Positions 17,502 to 25,858 of a stretch of DNA of 47,968 bases are shown piece by piece. The stretch covers positions 1 through 47,968 of the forward strand of contig JAHDND010000096.1 in NCBI GenBank assembly GCA_018435665.1, in the 5' to 3' direction. The notes under the pieces are model-generated. The model had not been told where the DNA came from. It searched no databases and worked only from the letters and a program-made list of their open reading frames with translations. Each line of letters begins with the position of its first letter. The stretch's first letter is position 1. Source of the DNA: Candidatus Thiosymbion sp. (GTDB lineage: Bacteria > Pseudomonadota > Gammaproteobacteria > Chromatiales > Chromatiaceae). A program made the translations under genes and the position numbers.

Positions 17502-17681
17502 TTATTCCTCGGTTTCGACGATCACGCCGCTGCCGTCTCGTCCCTCGATGATGACCAGCTTACCCAGGGTGGGGTGGCGCAGGGCCCAGACGGTGAAGTC
17601 CAGGTGGGACCGGCTGGTGACAACCTCACACTCGTCACGCAGGTCCTTGAGAACTTGGGATTCGGCTTCTAAGGTGCGCAT
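17502..17681 (-). CDS. Small hypothetical protein
   Basis: 59 residues from ATG 17681, with GGAGAG a few bases upstream: MRTLEAESQVLKDLRDECEV, then VTSRSHLDFTVWALRHPTLG and KLVIIEGRDGSGVIVETEE. The balanced composition and ribosome site favour a real gene. Predicted as a short helix followed by beta strands. I recognise no family. It lies between glgA and the RAYT gene on the same strand. Confidence 0.55.
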   Translation of the reverse strand: MRTLEAESQVLKDLRDECEVVTSRSHLDFTVWALRHPTLGKLVIIEGRDGSGVIVETEE

Positions 17682-17731
17682 GATGACTCTCCGCGGCAAA
17701 TAACCGGAAACTGCCTGGTGATGACCCTAGT

Positions 17732-18475
17732 TTACCGGGAAGCGACCAGTGATTCCCGCGTGGCGGCCACTCGGTTGGCCCGAAAGGCCGGGGAACGGCG
17801 ATCGCCGCCACGCTGCCGAGGTTGGGCGCGTCGGTTGACCAGGCCCTCGATGTCCCGGGCGAAGGCCGCGTCGCCCAACAGCCAGGATTTATTGGTGGCG
17901 TCACGGATTCGCTGAACCGTCGCCGTCTCCAGGGGCGTGGCGCACAGGTCCCGGTATGCGGCCTGGCGAGCCTTGTTGGAGCGGCCCAGGCGCTGGTAGC
18001 CGGGATGGGGGCTGACCAGCCGATCCTCGACCCCCAGGGCATGGCAGCCGTAACTGGACCAGTCGTAGTCCCCCGGCTCGGCGACCAGACCGGCCCGGAC
18101 CGGATTGAGTTCCACGTAGCGGGCACAGGGGAGCAAGAAGGCCTGCGGGTCCAGGAGGGTCGCCCGGTACCGTCCCTCCCACAGGGGGCCCGTGACGAGA
18201 TAGCGTTCGTTGAAGTACTTGACGTAATAACGCCCGATGCTCTGCATCAGCTTGCCGACGCTGTCCTCGGCCTGGGGGGTCAGGAGCAGGTGGAAGTGAT
18301 TGGGCATCAGGACGTAGGCATGGATGGCGCAGCCGAATTTTTCGCTGGCCTTGACCAATGACTCCCAGAAATACCAGTAATCGGCTTCATCCCTGAGGTA
18401 GGGGCGGTGGTCCAAGCCACGCTGGATCAGATGTTGGGGATAGCCAGGAAGGACGAAACGGGGCAGGCGGGCCAT
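17732..18475 (-). CDS. REP-associated tyrosine transposase (RAYT, Y1/HUH family)
   Basis: A 247-residue single-domain HUH nuclease: MARLPRFVLPGYPQHLIQRG, the histidine motif MPNHFHLLL (HFH), then the catalytic tyrosine region SIGRYYVKYFN and WEGRYRATLLD, with the usual VELNPVRAGLV. IS200-like enzymes cut single-stranded DNA through a 5'-phosphotyrosine. RAYTs are single-copy domesticated relatives linked to REP hairpins. The Arg-rich C terminus is typical. I see no clear flanking REP pair within a few hundred bases, only a 15-bp tandem repeat upstream (18604-18662). Confidence 0.88.
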   Translation of the reverse strand: MARLPRFVLPGYPQHLIQRGLDHRPYLRDEADYWYFWESLVKASEKFGCAIHAYVLMPNHFHLLLTPQAEDSVGKLMQSIGRYYVKYFNERYLVTGPLWEGRYRATLLDPQAFLLPCARYVELNPVRAGLVAEPGDYDWSSYGCHALGVEDRLVSPHPGYQRLGRSNKARQAAYRDLCATPLETATVQRIRDATNKSWLLGDAAFARDIEGLVNRRAQPRQRGGDRRSPAFRANRVAATRESLVASR

Positions 18476-18780
18476 GGCGGGGGTGGCTCCTGTGGTAGTG
18501 ATCTGGCACTAAGTATAGATCGCTCTCCTCAAGGGTCCGGAGAAGTGCCTCGCTGTTGCCTCGCCGTCGATCCGCGGGCGTGCGCGGGGGAAACGCCGCG
18601 CATCGTCTCGCTAAATTCGCGTCGCTAATCATCGCGTCGCTAATCATCGCGTCGCTAAATTCTGGTAATGGGCGCATCAACTGCACTAAACTCCGCCCCA
18701 GTCGCGGCTGGCCATCCCGGGTGCCATACCCGGATGCGGCGGTGGCAATCAACCTGAACAATACGAGGAGCCCCACTGAC
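18476..18780. other. Divergent intergenic region between RAYT and the TRAP operon
   Basis: 305 bp without a gene. It holds four tandem 15-bp units at 18604-18662 (separate entry) and must contain the promoters of both the TRAP operon and the RAYT gene. A TGGCAC at 18504-18509 has no properly spaced TTGC partner, so a sigma-54 promoter is not supported. Confidence 0.6.
18604..18662 (+). repeat. Four 15-bp tandem units upstream of dctP
   Basis: Units at 18604, 18619, 18634 and 18649. The two middle ones are identical (GCGTCGCTAATCATC); the outer ones carry CGCTAAATTC instead. The shared core is TCGCTAA. The array ends 118 bp before the dctP start. It may be a cluster of regulator sites or a simple slippage product. 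Confidence 0.8.
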
Positions 18781-19785
18781 ATGAAACGCACATCCATTCT
18801 CTTGGGACTTGTTTGCCTGGGTCTGGCCTTCGTCGCCCAGGCCGAGGAGCCCATCGTCATCAAATTCAGCCATGTCGTGGCGTCGGACACCCCCAAGGGC
18901 AAGGCGGCGGAGCATTTCGCCAAGGTCGCCAGCGAAAAGACCAAGGGCAGGGTCAAGGTCGAGGTCTATCCCAATAGCACCCTCTACAAGGACAAGGAAG
19001 AGGTGGAGGCCCTGCAGCTCGGTTCAGTGCAGATGCTGGCCCCCTCCCTGGCCAAGTTCGCCCCCCTGGGCGTCAAGGAATTCGAGGTCTTCGACCTGCC
19101 CTACATCTTCGATGACTACGAGCAGCTCCATGCCGTGACCGAAGGGCCGGTGGGCAAGTCCCTGCTCGACAAGCTGGGCGACAAGGGCATCCTGGGTCTG
19201 GCCTATTGGGACAATGGCTTCAAGGTCATGAGCGCCAACAAGCCCCTGCGGGAGGTCAAGGACTTTCGGGGTCAGAAGATGCGCATCCAGTCCTCCAAGG
19301 TCCTCGAGGCCCAGATGAAGGCCCTGGGCGCCAGCCCCCAGGTCATGGCCTTCTCCGAGGTCTATCAGGCCCTACAGACCGGCGTGGTGGACGGCACCGA
19401 GAACCCGCCATCCAACCTCTACACCCAGAAGATGTATGAGGTGCAGAAGTATGTGACCCATTCCAACCATGGCTATCTCGGCTATGCCGTCATCGTCAAC
19501 AAGCCCTTCTGGGAGGGGCTGCCCGCCGACATCCGCAAGGCCCTCGAAGAGGCCATGGCCGAATCCACCCAGTACGCCAACGACATCGCCAAGCAGGAGA
19601 ACGACGACTCCCTGGCCAAGGTCAAGGCGAGTGGCAAGAGCGAGATCATCGAGCTCACCCCCGAGCAGAAACTGGCCTGGAAAAAGAGGCTGGTCCAGGT
19701 CCACAAAGAGATGGAAGGCCGGATCGGCAAGGACCTGATCGAATCCATCTACAAGGCCACCGGCTGCGATTGCGGCAAGCTCTGA
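18781..19785 (+). CDS. dctP: TRAP transporter substrate-binding protein, DctP family
   Basis: A 334-residue periplasmic protein. The signal peptide ends at AQA (residues 19-21). Mature features include IKFSHVVASDTPKGKAAEHF, the DFRGQKMRIQSSK segment whose Arg contacts the substrate carboxylate in DctP proteins, and YQALQTGVVDGTENP. Ligand class is organic acid, C4-dicarboxylate by family default. ATG 18781 follows GAGGAG. It is first in the dctP-dctQ-dctM order. The C terminus ends in an unusual GCDCGKL cysteine pair. Confidence 0.9.
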   Translation: MKRTSILLGLVCLGLAFVAQAEEPIVIKFSHVVASDTPKGKAAEHFAKVASEKTKGRVKVEVYPNSTLYKDKEEVEALQLGSVQMLAPSLAKFAPLGVKEFEVFDLPYIFDDYEQLHAVTEGPVGKSLLDKLGDKGILGLAYWDNGFKVMSANKPLREVKDFRGQKMRIQSSKVLEAQMKALGASPQVMAFSEVYQALQTGVVDGTENPPSNLYTQKMYEVQKYVTHSNHGYLGYAVIVNKPFWEGLPADIRKALEEAMAESTQYANDIAKQENDDSLAKVKASGKSEIIELTPEQKLAWKKRLVQVHKEMEGRIGKDLIESIYKATGCDCGKL

Positions 19786-19803
19786 GCCTAAAGCGGATCT
19801 GAA

Positions 19804-19834
19804 GGGCGGGGCGGCTGGCCCCGGTGCCGCCGCC
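19804..19834 (+). promoter_or_regulatory. GC-rich intercistronic hairpin between dctP and dctQ
   Basis: GGGCGGGGCGGC at 19804-19815 can pair imperfectly with GCCGCCGCCC at 19825-19834. Its place just after the binding-protein gene fits a partial terminator or 3' stabiliser that lets the periplasmic protein be made in excess over the membrane parts. This is inferred from position. Confidence 0.4.
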
Positions 19835-19934
19835 CGTGCCCCTGGATCCCGGCAAGCTCCCGAGCCCCAGCCGACCTGACGCTCATCGCCTGACACTAGG
19901 TCGGGGCGAGTTCCCGGCCTGCCGGAGAATCGCC

Positions 19935-20642
19935 GTGCTGAAAGTCCTCGATCACCTGGAGGAGTGGCTCATCGCCCTCCTCATCGGGGTGGCGACCCTG
20001 ATCATCTTCGTCGCCGTCCTCCATCGCTACACCCTCGACATGGCAGCGACCTGGGAATGGGATGCCCTCTACGATGCCCTGTTCACCATCAACCTGGGCT
20101 GGGCTCAGGAACTCACCATCTACCTGTTCGTCTGGATGGCCAAGTTTGGCGCCGCCTATGGCGTCCGCACCGGCATCCACGTCGGCGTGGATGTCCTGAT
20201 CAATAACCTCCAGGAAAACATCCGCGCCAAATTCGTGCTGTTCGGACTCTTCGCCGGCGCCCTGTTCACCGGCACCGTCGGCTCTTTTGGCGTCAAATTC
20301 GTGTGGCACCTGGCCCACACGTCCCAGATCACCCCCGATCTGGAGATGCCGGTGTGGATCGTCTATCTCGCCATTCCCCTGGGCTCCTTCCTCATGTGCT
20401 TCCGCTTCCTGCAGGTGGCCTGGTCCTTCTACCGGACCGGTGAATTGCCCCAGCACGATCACGCCCGCGTCGAGGGCCTGGAAGAGGAAGTGGAAGCCGC
20501 CCAGGAAACCGGCCTACCCGAATGCGTCCTGATCGGCGAGGCCATTTCCATCGCCGAGGAGAAGGAACATATCCATGGCGCGCATCTGCCGGACTATGAC
20601 CGGGCGGACGCGCTCTCTAGCAAAGAGGAGGGGCGTAAGTGA
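19935..20642 (+). CDS. dctQ: TRAP transporter small permease, DctQ family
   Basis: 235 residues from GTG 19935, chosen because GGAG lies 8 bp upstream and the protein then starts with the expected helix (LKVLDHLEEWLIALLIGVAT). Four membrane helices with the family WAQELTIYLFVWMAKFGAAYGVRTG motif. The C-terminal extension of about 60 residues is acidic and longer than usual (EEEVEAAQETG onwards). It partners DctM in the sodium-coupled membrane complex. Its stop overlaps the dctM start (GTGA). Confidence 0.88.
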   Translation: MLKVLDHLEEWLIALLIGVATLIIFVAVLHRYTLDMAATWEWDALYDALFTINLGWAQELTIYLFVWMAKFGAAYGVRTGIHVGVDVLINNLQENIRAKFVLFGLFAGALFTGTVGSFGVKFVWHLAHTSQITPDLEMPVWIVYLAIPLGSFLMCFRFLQVAWSFYRTGELPQHDHARVEGLEEEVEAAQETGLPECVLIGEAISIAEEKEHIHGAHLPDYDRADALSSKEEGRK

Positions 20643-21922
20643 ACGGTCTGATCATCTTTGGCATCCTGGTCGCACTGATGCTGACCGGCATGCCGGTCTC
20701 CATTGCCCTGGGCCTGACGGTATTGAGCTATCTCTTCGCCTTCACCGAGGTCCCCATTGAGTCCGTTGGCCTCAAGCTCTTCACTGGCATCGAAAAGTTC
20801 GAGATCATGGCGATCCCCTTCTTTATCCTCGCCGGCAACTTCCTCACCCATGGCGGGGTGGCGCGACGCATGATCAATTTCGCCACCAGCATGGTGGGGC
20901 ACTACCATGGGGGACTGGGCCTGGGGGCCGTCTTCGCCTGCGCCCTCTTCGCCGCCGTCTCTGGCTCCTCACCAGCCACGGTGGTGGCCATCGGCTCCAT
21001 CCTCCTCCCCGCCATGGTCAAGCAGGGCTTTCCCGCGCGGTTCGGCGTGGGCACCATCGCCAGCGCCGGCGGTCTGGGGATACTGATCCCGCCCTCCATC
21101 GTCATGGTGATGTACGCCGTCTCCACCAACTCCTCGGTGGGCGCCCTCTTCATCGCCGGCATTATCCCCGGGGCGGTGTTGGCCCTGATGCTGGGCCTGA
21201 CCACCTGGTACATCGCCCGCCGTAATGGTTATCCCCGCATGCCCCGGGTCACCTGGGCGGGGCGAGTGAAGGCCTTCCGCAGTTCCGTCTGGGGCCTGCT
21301 GCTGATCGTCATCGTCATGGGCGGGATCTACTCCGGCATGTTCACCCCCACCGAGGCGGCGGCCATGAGCGCCGTTTATGCCTTCGTCATCGCCGTCTTC
21401 GTCTACAAGGATCTCAAGATCTGGCAAGTGGGACGGGTGCTGCTGGACTCGGCCAATATGTCGGCCATGCTGCTCTACATCATCACCAACGCCGTGCTGT
21501 TCTCCTTCATCCTCACCTACGAGAACATCCCCCAGGCCTTGGCGACCTGGCTGGTGGAGACGGGGCTGGGGCCCATCGGCTTCCTGGTGGTGGTGAATAT
21601 CCTCCTGCTGCTGGCGGGGAACATCATGGAGCCCTCGTCCATCATCCTGATCACGGCCCCCATCCTCTTCCCGGTGGCGACCGCCCTGGGGATCGACCCC
21701 ATCCACTTTGGCGTCATGGTCGTGGTCAACATGGAGATCGGCATGATCACCCCGCCGGTGGGGCTTAATCTCTATGTGGCGAGTGGTATCTCCCGGATGG
21801 GCATGACCGAGACCACGATCGCCTGCTTCCCCTGGTTGCTGACCATGCTATTGTTCCTCATGATCATCACCTACTGGCCGCCCCTGTCGCTGTGGCTACC
21901 CCGGACCCTGGGGATGATGTAG
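20639..21922 (+). CDS. dctM: TRAP transporter large permease, DctM family
   Basis: 427 residues from GTG 20639, overlapping the dctQ stop. Twelve or so membrane helices, including the hallmark AVSGSSPATVVAIGSILLPAM and PPSIVMVMYAV segments, the scaffold TPTEAAAMSAVYAF, and MEIGMITPPVGLNLYV near the C terminus. It is the ion-coupled translocation channel for the substrate delivered by DctP. A terminator follows at 22034-22066. Confidence 0.9.
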   Translation: MNGLIIFGILVALMLTGMPVSIALGLTVLSYLFAFTEVPIESVGLKLFTGIEKFEIMAIPFFILAGNFLTHGGVARRMINFATSMVGHYHGGLGLGAVFACALFAAVSGSSPATVVAIGSILLPAMVKQGFPARFGVGTIASAGGLGILIPPSIVMVMYAVSTNSSVGALFIAGIIPGAVLALMLGLTTWYIARRNGYPRMPRVTWAGRVKAFRSSVWGLLLIVIVMGGIYSGMFTPTEAAAMSAVYAFVIAVFVYKDLKIWQVGRVLLDSANMSAMLLYIITNAVLFSFILTYENIPQALATWLVETGLGPIGFLVVVNILLLLAGNIMEPSSIILITAPILFPVATALGIDPIHFGVMVVVNMEIGMITPPVGLNLYVASGISRMGMTETTIACFPWLLTMLLFLMIITYWPPLSLWLPRTLGMM

Positions 21923-22033
21923 GCCTTTCCCGTGCGCCGGGGAAATAGACGACACATCACAGGTTTCGGCAACGGCAAGGAGGGTCGGGGAGACCAAGAG
22001 TTGATGTGCGATGACTATCGTCTGTAAAGATCC

Positions 22034-22066
22034 TCGGGGCCTTCCCGCCCCGTCGGTCTTTTTTAG
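22034..22066 (+). terminator. Rho-independent terminator after the TRAP operon
   Basis: CGGGGC and GCCCCG form a stem around CTTCCC, followed by a run of six T with TC on either side (TCGGTCTTTTTTAG). It is 110 bp after dctM and just before the histidine kinase gene, so the kinase is likely transcribed from its own promoter or by readthrough. Confidence 0.75.
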
Positions 22067-22082
22067 TGGTTAGCGGCCCGCC

Positions 22083-23540
22083 GTGGATCTGAAAACCATG
22101 CTCAACATGCTGGCGGTCTTTCAAACCGCCGCCGCGTTGGGCATGTTGGTCGCCAACCAGAAACAGATCAGTTATCGGGGCTTTGGCCTCTGGACCCTGG
22201 CCTTTTTCCTGATGGCCTTTGGCATGACCCTGGTCAGCCAGCGGGGCAACATCGCCCCCTTCCTGAGTATCCTGGTGGCCAATGCCATGGTGCTCGGCGC
22301 GATCGCGGTCTTTCACCAGGGCACCCACCTCTTTCTCAAACTTCCCGGCCGTTCCCCGCTGTGGATCGATCTGGTGGTGATCGCCCTGGTCCTCCTCGCG
22401 ATCCTGCCCCTGCAACCCACCCCCCCCGGGGTGGCCCTGACCCCCCGCACCCTGGCCCTCACCAGTGGCATGTTCATCCTCTGCGTCCATGCCGGGGTCC
22501 GCCCACTGATCCATAGGCGCTCTTCCTTCGGCCTGTGGATGTTCTCCAGCGGTCTGGTGTTCCTCGCCCTGTTGAACCTTTCCCGGCTAGCCTTCGCCCT
22601 CCAGGCCGATACCCCGCTCTATGATGAGCAGTCCTTGTGGAAATCCAACATGGTCTGGGGCGCCACCGTGACCATCATGATTCTGGTCGGCTGTCTGATG
22701 CTGGTCCACGAGGTCACCCTGGAAAAGCTCCAGCGGCGGATGGCCGAGATCGACGATCTCAACCGCAACCTGGAGACCCGGGTCGCCGAGGCCACGGCCC
22801 TGCGCATCACCCAGCAGGACATGCTGGTGCGCCAATCGCGCCAGGCGGCCATGGGGGAGATGCTGGGGACCATCGCCCATCAGTGGCGGCAGCCCCTCAG
22901 CACCATCGGCCTCATCGTCCAGAGCCTGCGCAAGGCCTTCGACAACCAGCGCCTAGACGCGGCCTTCATGGCCAAGGCCGATGCCGACGCGCGCCGGCAG
23001 ATCGAGATCATGTCGGATACCATCGACACCTTTCGCGCCTTCCTCAAGCCGGACAAGCAGAAGGCGGCCTTCTCCCCGGCTCGGGTCCTGCGCGAGGCCA
23101 TCGCCTTTCTGGAGCGGCAACTAGCCGCCAGCCAGATCCAGGTCCAGACGGACATAGCCCCCGGGGAACTGACGGTCATGGGGAACCCCAATGAGTTCAA
23201 GCAGGCCCTGATCAACCTGATCGTCAATGCCCGGGAGGCCATCCAGGCCCGCGCCGCCCGTGGCTGGCCGGGGGCTGGGTGGATCCAGGTCACCCTGGGC
23301 AGTGACCAGGGCCAGGTGATCGTCCGGGTGGTCGATAACGGCGGCGGTTTTGCCCCGGAGGATCGACCCTCCCTGTTCGACCCCTACTTCACCACCAAAG
23401 AGGCGCAGGGGGGGACGGGTCTCGGGCTCTACATCAGTCGGTTGATTATCGAGGATGGCATGAATGGTCGCATCGAGGCTCGTAACGCGGGGGAGGGCGC
23501 CGAATTCGTCATCCACCTCGAGGCGTGCCGGCATGGCTGA
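22083..23540 (+). CDS. Membrane sensor histidine kinase (multi-helix input domain)
   Basis: 485 residues from GTG 22083. The N-terminal half has six or seven membrane helices without a large periplasmic loop. A coiled linker (LEKLQRRMAEIDDLNRNLET) follows, then the H-box MLGTIAHQWRQPLSTIGLI with the phosphorylated histidine at about residue 266, the N-box FKQALINLIVNAREAI, and the G boxes VVDNGGGFAPE and GGTGLGLYIS. This differs from DctB, which has a periplasmic double-PAS sensor. Together with the next gene it probably controls the adjacent TRAP operon, by position only. Confidence 0.88.
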   Translation: MDLKTMLNMLAVFQTAAALGMLVANQKQISYRGFGLWTLAFFLMAFGMTLVSQRGNIAPFLSILVANAMVLGAIAVFHQGTHLFLKLPGRSPLWIDLVVIALVLLAILPLQPTPPGVALTPRTLALTSGMFILCVHAGVRPLIHRRSSFGLWMFSSGLVFLALLNLSRLAFALQADTPLYDEQSLWKSNMVWGATVTIMILVGCLMLVHEVTLEKLQRRMAEIDDLNRNLETRVAEATALRITQQDMLVRQSRQAAMGEMLGTIAHQWRQPLSTIGLIVQSLRKAFDNQRLDAAFMAKADADARRQIEIMSDTIDTFRAFLKPDKQKAAFSPARVLREAIAFLERQLAASQIQVQTDIAPGELTVMGNPNEFKQALINLIVNAREAIQARAARGWPGAGWIQVTLGSDQGQVIVRVVDNGGGFAPEDRPSLFDPYFTTKEAQGGTGLGLYISRLIIEDGMNGRIEARNAGEGAEFVIHLEACRHG

Positions 23541-24903
23541 TCTGCGGGACCTCAAGCTGCTCTATGTCGAGGACGAGGAGGAGCAGCGGGAGTTGGTGAA
23601 AGGCCTGCTGGAAATGGATGGCGCCCAGGTGATCGGGGCGGCCAACGGGGTCGCGGCCCTGGAGTGCCTGGCCTACGCCGAGGTCGACATCCTCGTCAGT
23701 GACCTGCGCATGCCCTTCCTCGATGGCCTCGGCCTGGCGGAACGGGTGCGCCGGCAATATCCCCAGATGCCGGTGGTGCTGTGCACCGCCTTTACCGATA
23801 CCGACTATCTGCTCCGCGCCATCGAACTCGGGGTCAGCGCCTATGTCCCCAAACCCCTGGATTACGACAAGCTGGCCGCGGAGATCGACCGGGTCGCGGG
23901 GGCGGTGCGCCAGCGCCAGCGGATCGCCCGGCTGGAGCAGGAGGCCCTGCGACCCCTCAGCCGGGTCCTGGGCGACTCCCCCAGCATGCGCGCCGTCGCC
24001 GCCCAGGCCCGCGCCCTGGCCCAGACCCGTTATCCCATCCTCCTGCTGGGGGAGACCGGCACCGGCAAGTCCCTACTGGCGCGCAAGCTCCACGAGGCCA
24101 GTCCCCTGTCCGCGGGCCCCTTCGTGGTCGCGCATCTGGGGGCCATTCCTGAAACGACGGCGGAATCGGAACTCTTCGGCCATGTCCGCGGCGCCTTCAC
24201 CGGCGCCCTCAAGGATCGTCTGGGCCTCTTCCGCCAGGCCCAGGGCGGCACCCTCTTCCTGGACGATATCGACACCGCCTCCCTGGCCCTCCAGGCCAAG
24301 ATCCTCCATGCCGTGGAAACCGCCCACATCACCCCCCTGGGCGGGGACCGGCCCCTGCCCGTCGATACCCGCCTCCTCGCCGCCAGCAATGTCGATCTTC
24401 TGGCGGCGGCCCAGGCCGGGCGTTTTCGCCTCGACCTCTTCTATCGCCTCGGCAATCTCCCGCTGCGCCTGCCGCCCCTGCGCGAACGCGGCGAGGAGAT
24501 CCTGACCTTGGCGCGCGCCTTCCTGCGCGAGGCCTGCAACGATCTCGGGCGGGAGGTGCCGGAGACCGAGCCCGCGGTGCTGGATCTGCTCCGCGCCCAT
24601 CCCTGGCCTGGCAACCTGCGCGAACTGAAATTCGTCATGCACAGCCTGGCGATCTTCGCCGGGCCGGGCCTGACGACGGCGGACCTCCAGGCCCGGCTCC
24701 TCCCGCCATTCGCTGACCCCCAGACGCCGCCCGGGGCAGGGCTGCCCACCGGCCAGCCGCTGACTCTGGCCGAGGCGGAGGTGGCCGCCATTCGCGCGGC
24801 CCTGCACGCCGCCAAGGGCGTGCGCACGGAAGCGGCACGTCTCCTCGCCATCGACTACCAGCGCCTCAAACGCAAGCTGATCAAATACGGCTTGGCGCCC
24901 TAG
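23533..24903 (+). CDS. NtrC-family sigma-54-dependent response regulator
   Basis: 456 residues, starting inside the end of the kinase gene (8-bp overlap), so the two are translationally coupled. The receiver domain has acidic E13/D14, phospho-acceptor D57 (VSDLRMPF) and KP near 108. The AAA+ domain has Walker A GETGTGKS, the sigma-54 contact loop GAFTGA and Walker B GGTLFLDDID. A C-terminal Fis-type helix-turn-helix (EAARLLAIDYQRLKRKLIKY) binds enhancers. Target genes are not given by sequence; I found no convincing -24/-12 promoter before dctP. Confidence 0.9.
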   Translation: MADLRDLKLLYVEDEEEQRELVKGLLEMDGAQVIGAANGVAALECLAYAEVDILVSDLRMPFLDGLGLAERVRRQYPQMPVVLCTAFTDTDYLLRAIELGVSAYVPKPLDYDKLAAEIDRVAGAVRQRQRIARLEQEALRPLSRVLGDSPSMRAVAAQARALAQTRYPILLLGETGTGKSLLARKLHEASPLSAGPFVVAHLGAIPETTAESELFGHVRGAFTGALKDRLGLFRQAQGGTLFLDDIDTASLALQAKILHAVETAHITPLGGDRPLPVDTRLLAASNVDLLAAAQAGRFRLDLFYRLGNLPLRLPPLRERGEEILTLARAFLREACNDLGREVPETEPAVLDLLRAHPWPGNLRELKFVMHSLAIFAGPGLTTADLQARLLPPFADPQTPPGAGLPTGQPLTLAEAEVAAIRAALHAAKGVRTEAARLLAIDYQRLKRKLIKYGLAP

Positions 24904-25209
24904 CGCTCGCCCACCCGACCTGAGACCCAGAAAATTGCTGGGCGAGGTCAATATTTCGGGTAGTCAAAATAACCAGTCCTCATCACATCACCCGGCGCCT
25001 GGTGTTCGGCATCCCTGGATGACCGATTGATTGCAAAACAATTACGGTTTAAGGACCGGCTGGCATGAATTCTGTTATGCACTTCGGGATGCCCTGATCT
25101 GCCGATGCCCGCCGCTAGCTGTCCCGCGGCGCGGGGTCAGGGTGCCCTGACCGGTGCTGGCCTGAGCCAGCACCGCCCATCCAGTTGGCCAGCCTGAAAG
25201 GGGACCCCG
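24904..25209. other. Leader/promoter region of the phosphate transport operon
   Basis: 306 bp without a gene. Near its 3' end are two back-to-back perfect hairpins (25135-25152 and 25153-25174). I see no clear Pho box. A TGGCATGAATTCTGTTATGC stretch near 25062 only loosely resembles a sigma-54 promoter and lacks the GC of the -12 element. Confidence 0.5.
25135..25174 (+). promoter_or_regulatory. Two adjacent perfect hairpins in the 5' leader of the DUF47-pit operon
   Basis: GGTCAGGG-TG-CCCTGACC (25135-25152) is followed with no gap by GGTGCTGG-CCTGAG-CCAGCACC (25153-25174). They end 35 bp before the ATG at 25210. They may be paired operator sites or a structured mRNA leader. Confidence 0.45.
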
Positions 25210-25848
25210 ATGTTTAGCGCCATGATGCCGAAAAAGAACGAGTTTTTTGTCCAGTTCAACAACCATGCCGATCGCTGCGCCGCAGCTGGCAATGCCATGA
25301 TGCGGATGATGACGCAACTGGGCAGGTCCCCGGAAGAGGTCTCCCGCCTCATCCAGGAAATCGACATGGCGGAGTCCAGTGGTGACGACATCGAGCATGA
25401 AACCATCGTCATGCTGCACAAATCCTTTATCACCCCCATCGACCGCGATCAGATCCATATGATCACCAGCGGTCTCGACAGCATCCTGGACCGCATCCAG
25501 GATGTCGGCGAGTCGGTCACCCTCTATGACATCCGGGAGGCGACCCCCGAGGCGCGGGAGATGGCGGAAATCGCCGCCGACGCGGTGGAAAAGGTGCGCA
25601 AGGCCGTCGCCCTGCTCGACAACCTGGCCGAGGCCGCCACCGCGCTGGAGCACTGCAAGGCCGTCGACGAATTGGAATCCAAGGCCGACAAGGTCTGGCG
25701 CGCCGGCATGTCCCGCCTCTTCCGCGAGGAAAAGGATCCCGTTCAGATCATCAAGCTGAAGGGCATGTACCAGATCCTGGAGGACGTGCTCGAGGCGGCC
25801 GAGGACGTGAGCCATACCCTCGAAGAAGTCATCCTCGCCAACGCGTGA
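25210..25848 (+). CDS. DUF47 (PhoU-like) phosphate transport accessory protein
   Basis: 212 residues, all helical, of the PhoU-like DUF47 family that is nearly always encoded before Pit transporters. Visible family segments are MPKKNEFFVQFNNHADRCA, IDMAESSGDDIEHETI, HKSFITPIDRDQIHMI and the metal-site-like acidic repeats DDIEHE and DELESKAD. It probably regulates or gates Pit. The Shine-Dalgarno GAAAGGGG precedes the ATG. The pit gene follows after 10 bp. Confidence 0.9.
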   Translation: MFSAMMPKKNEFFVQFNNHADRCAAAGNAMMRMMTQLGRSPEEVSRLIQEIDMAESSGDDIEHETIVMLHKSFITPIDRDQIHMITSGLDSILDRIQDVGESVTLYDIREATPEAREMAEIAADAVEKVRKAVALLDNLAEAATALEHCKAVDELESKADKVWRAGMSRLFREEKDPVQIIKLKGMYQILEDVLEAAEDVSHTLEEVILANA

Positions 25849-25858
25849 GGAACCCCCA

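Noticed and set aside
18504..18520. Sigma-54 promoter (TGGCAC) upstream of dctP
   Set aside because: No TTGC-type -12 element at the required spacing.
25062..25082. Sigma-54-like TGGCAT element before the phosphate operon
   Set aside because: The -12 GC is absent at the required distance.
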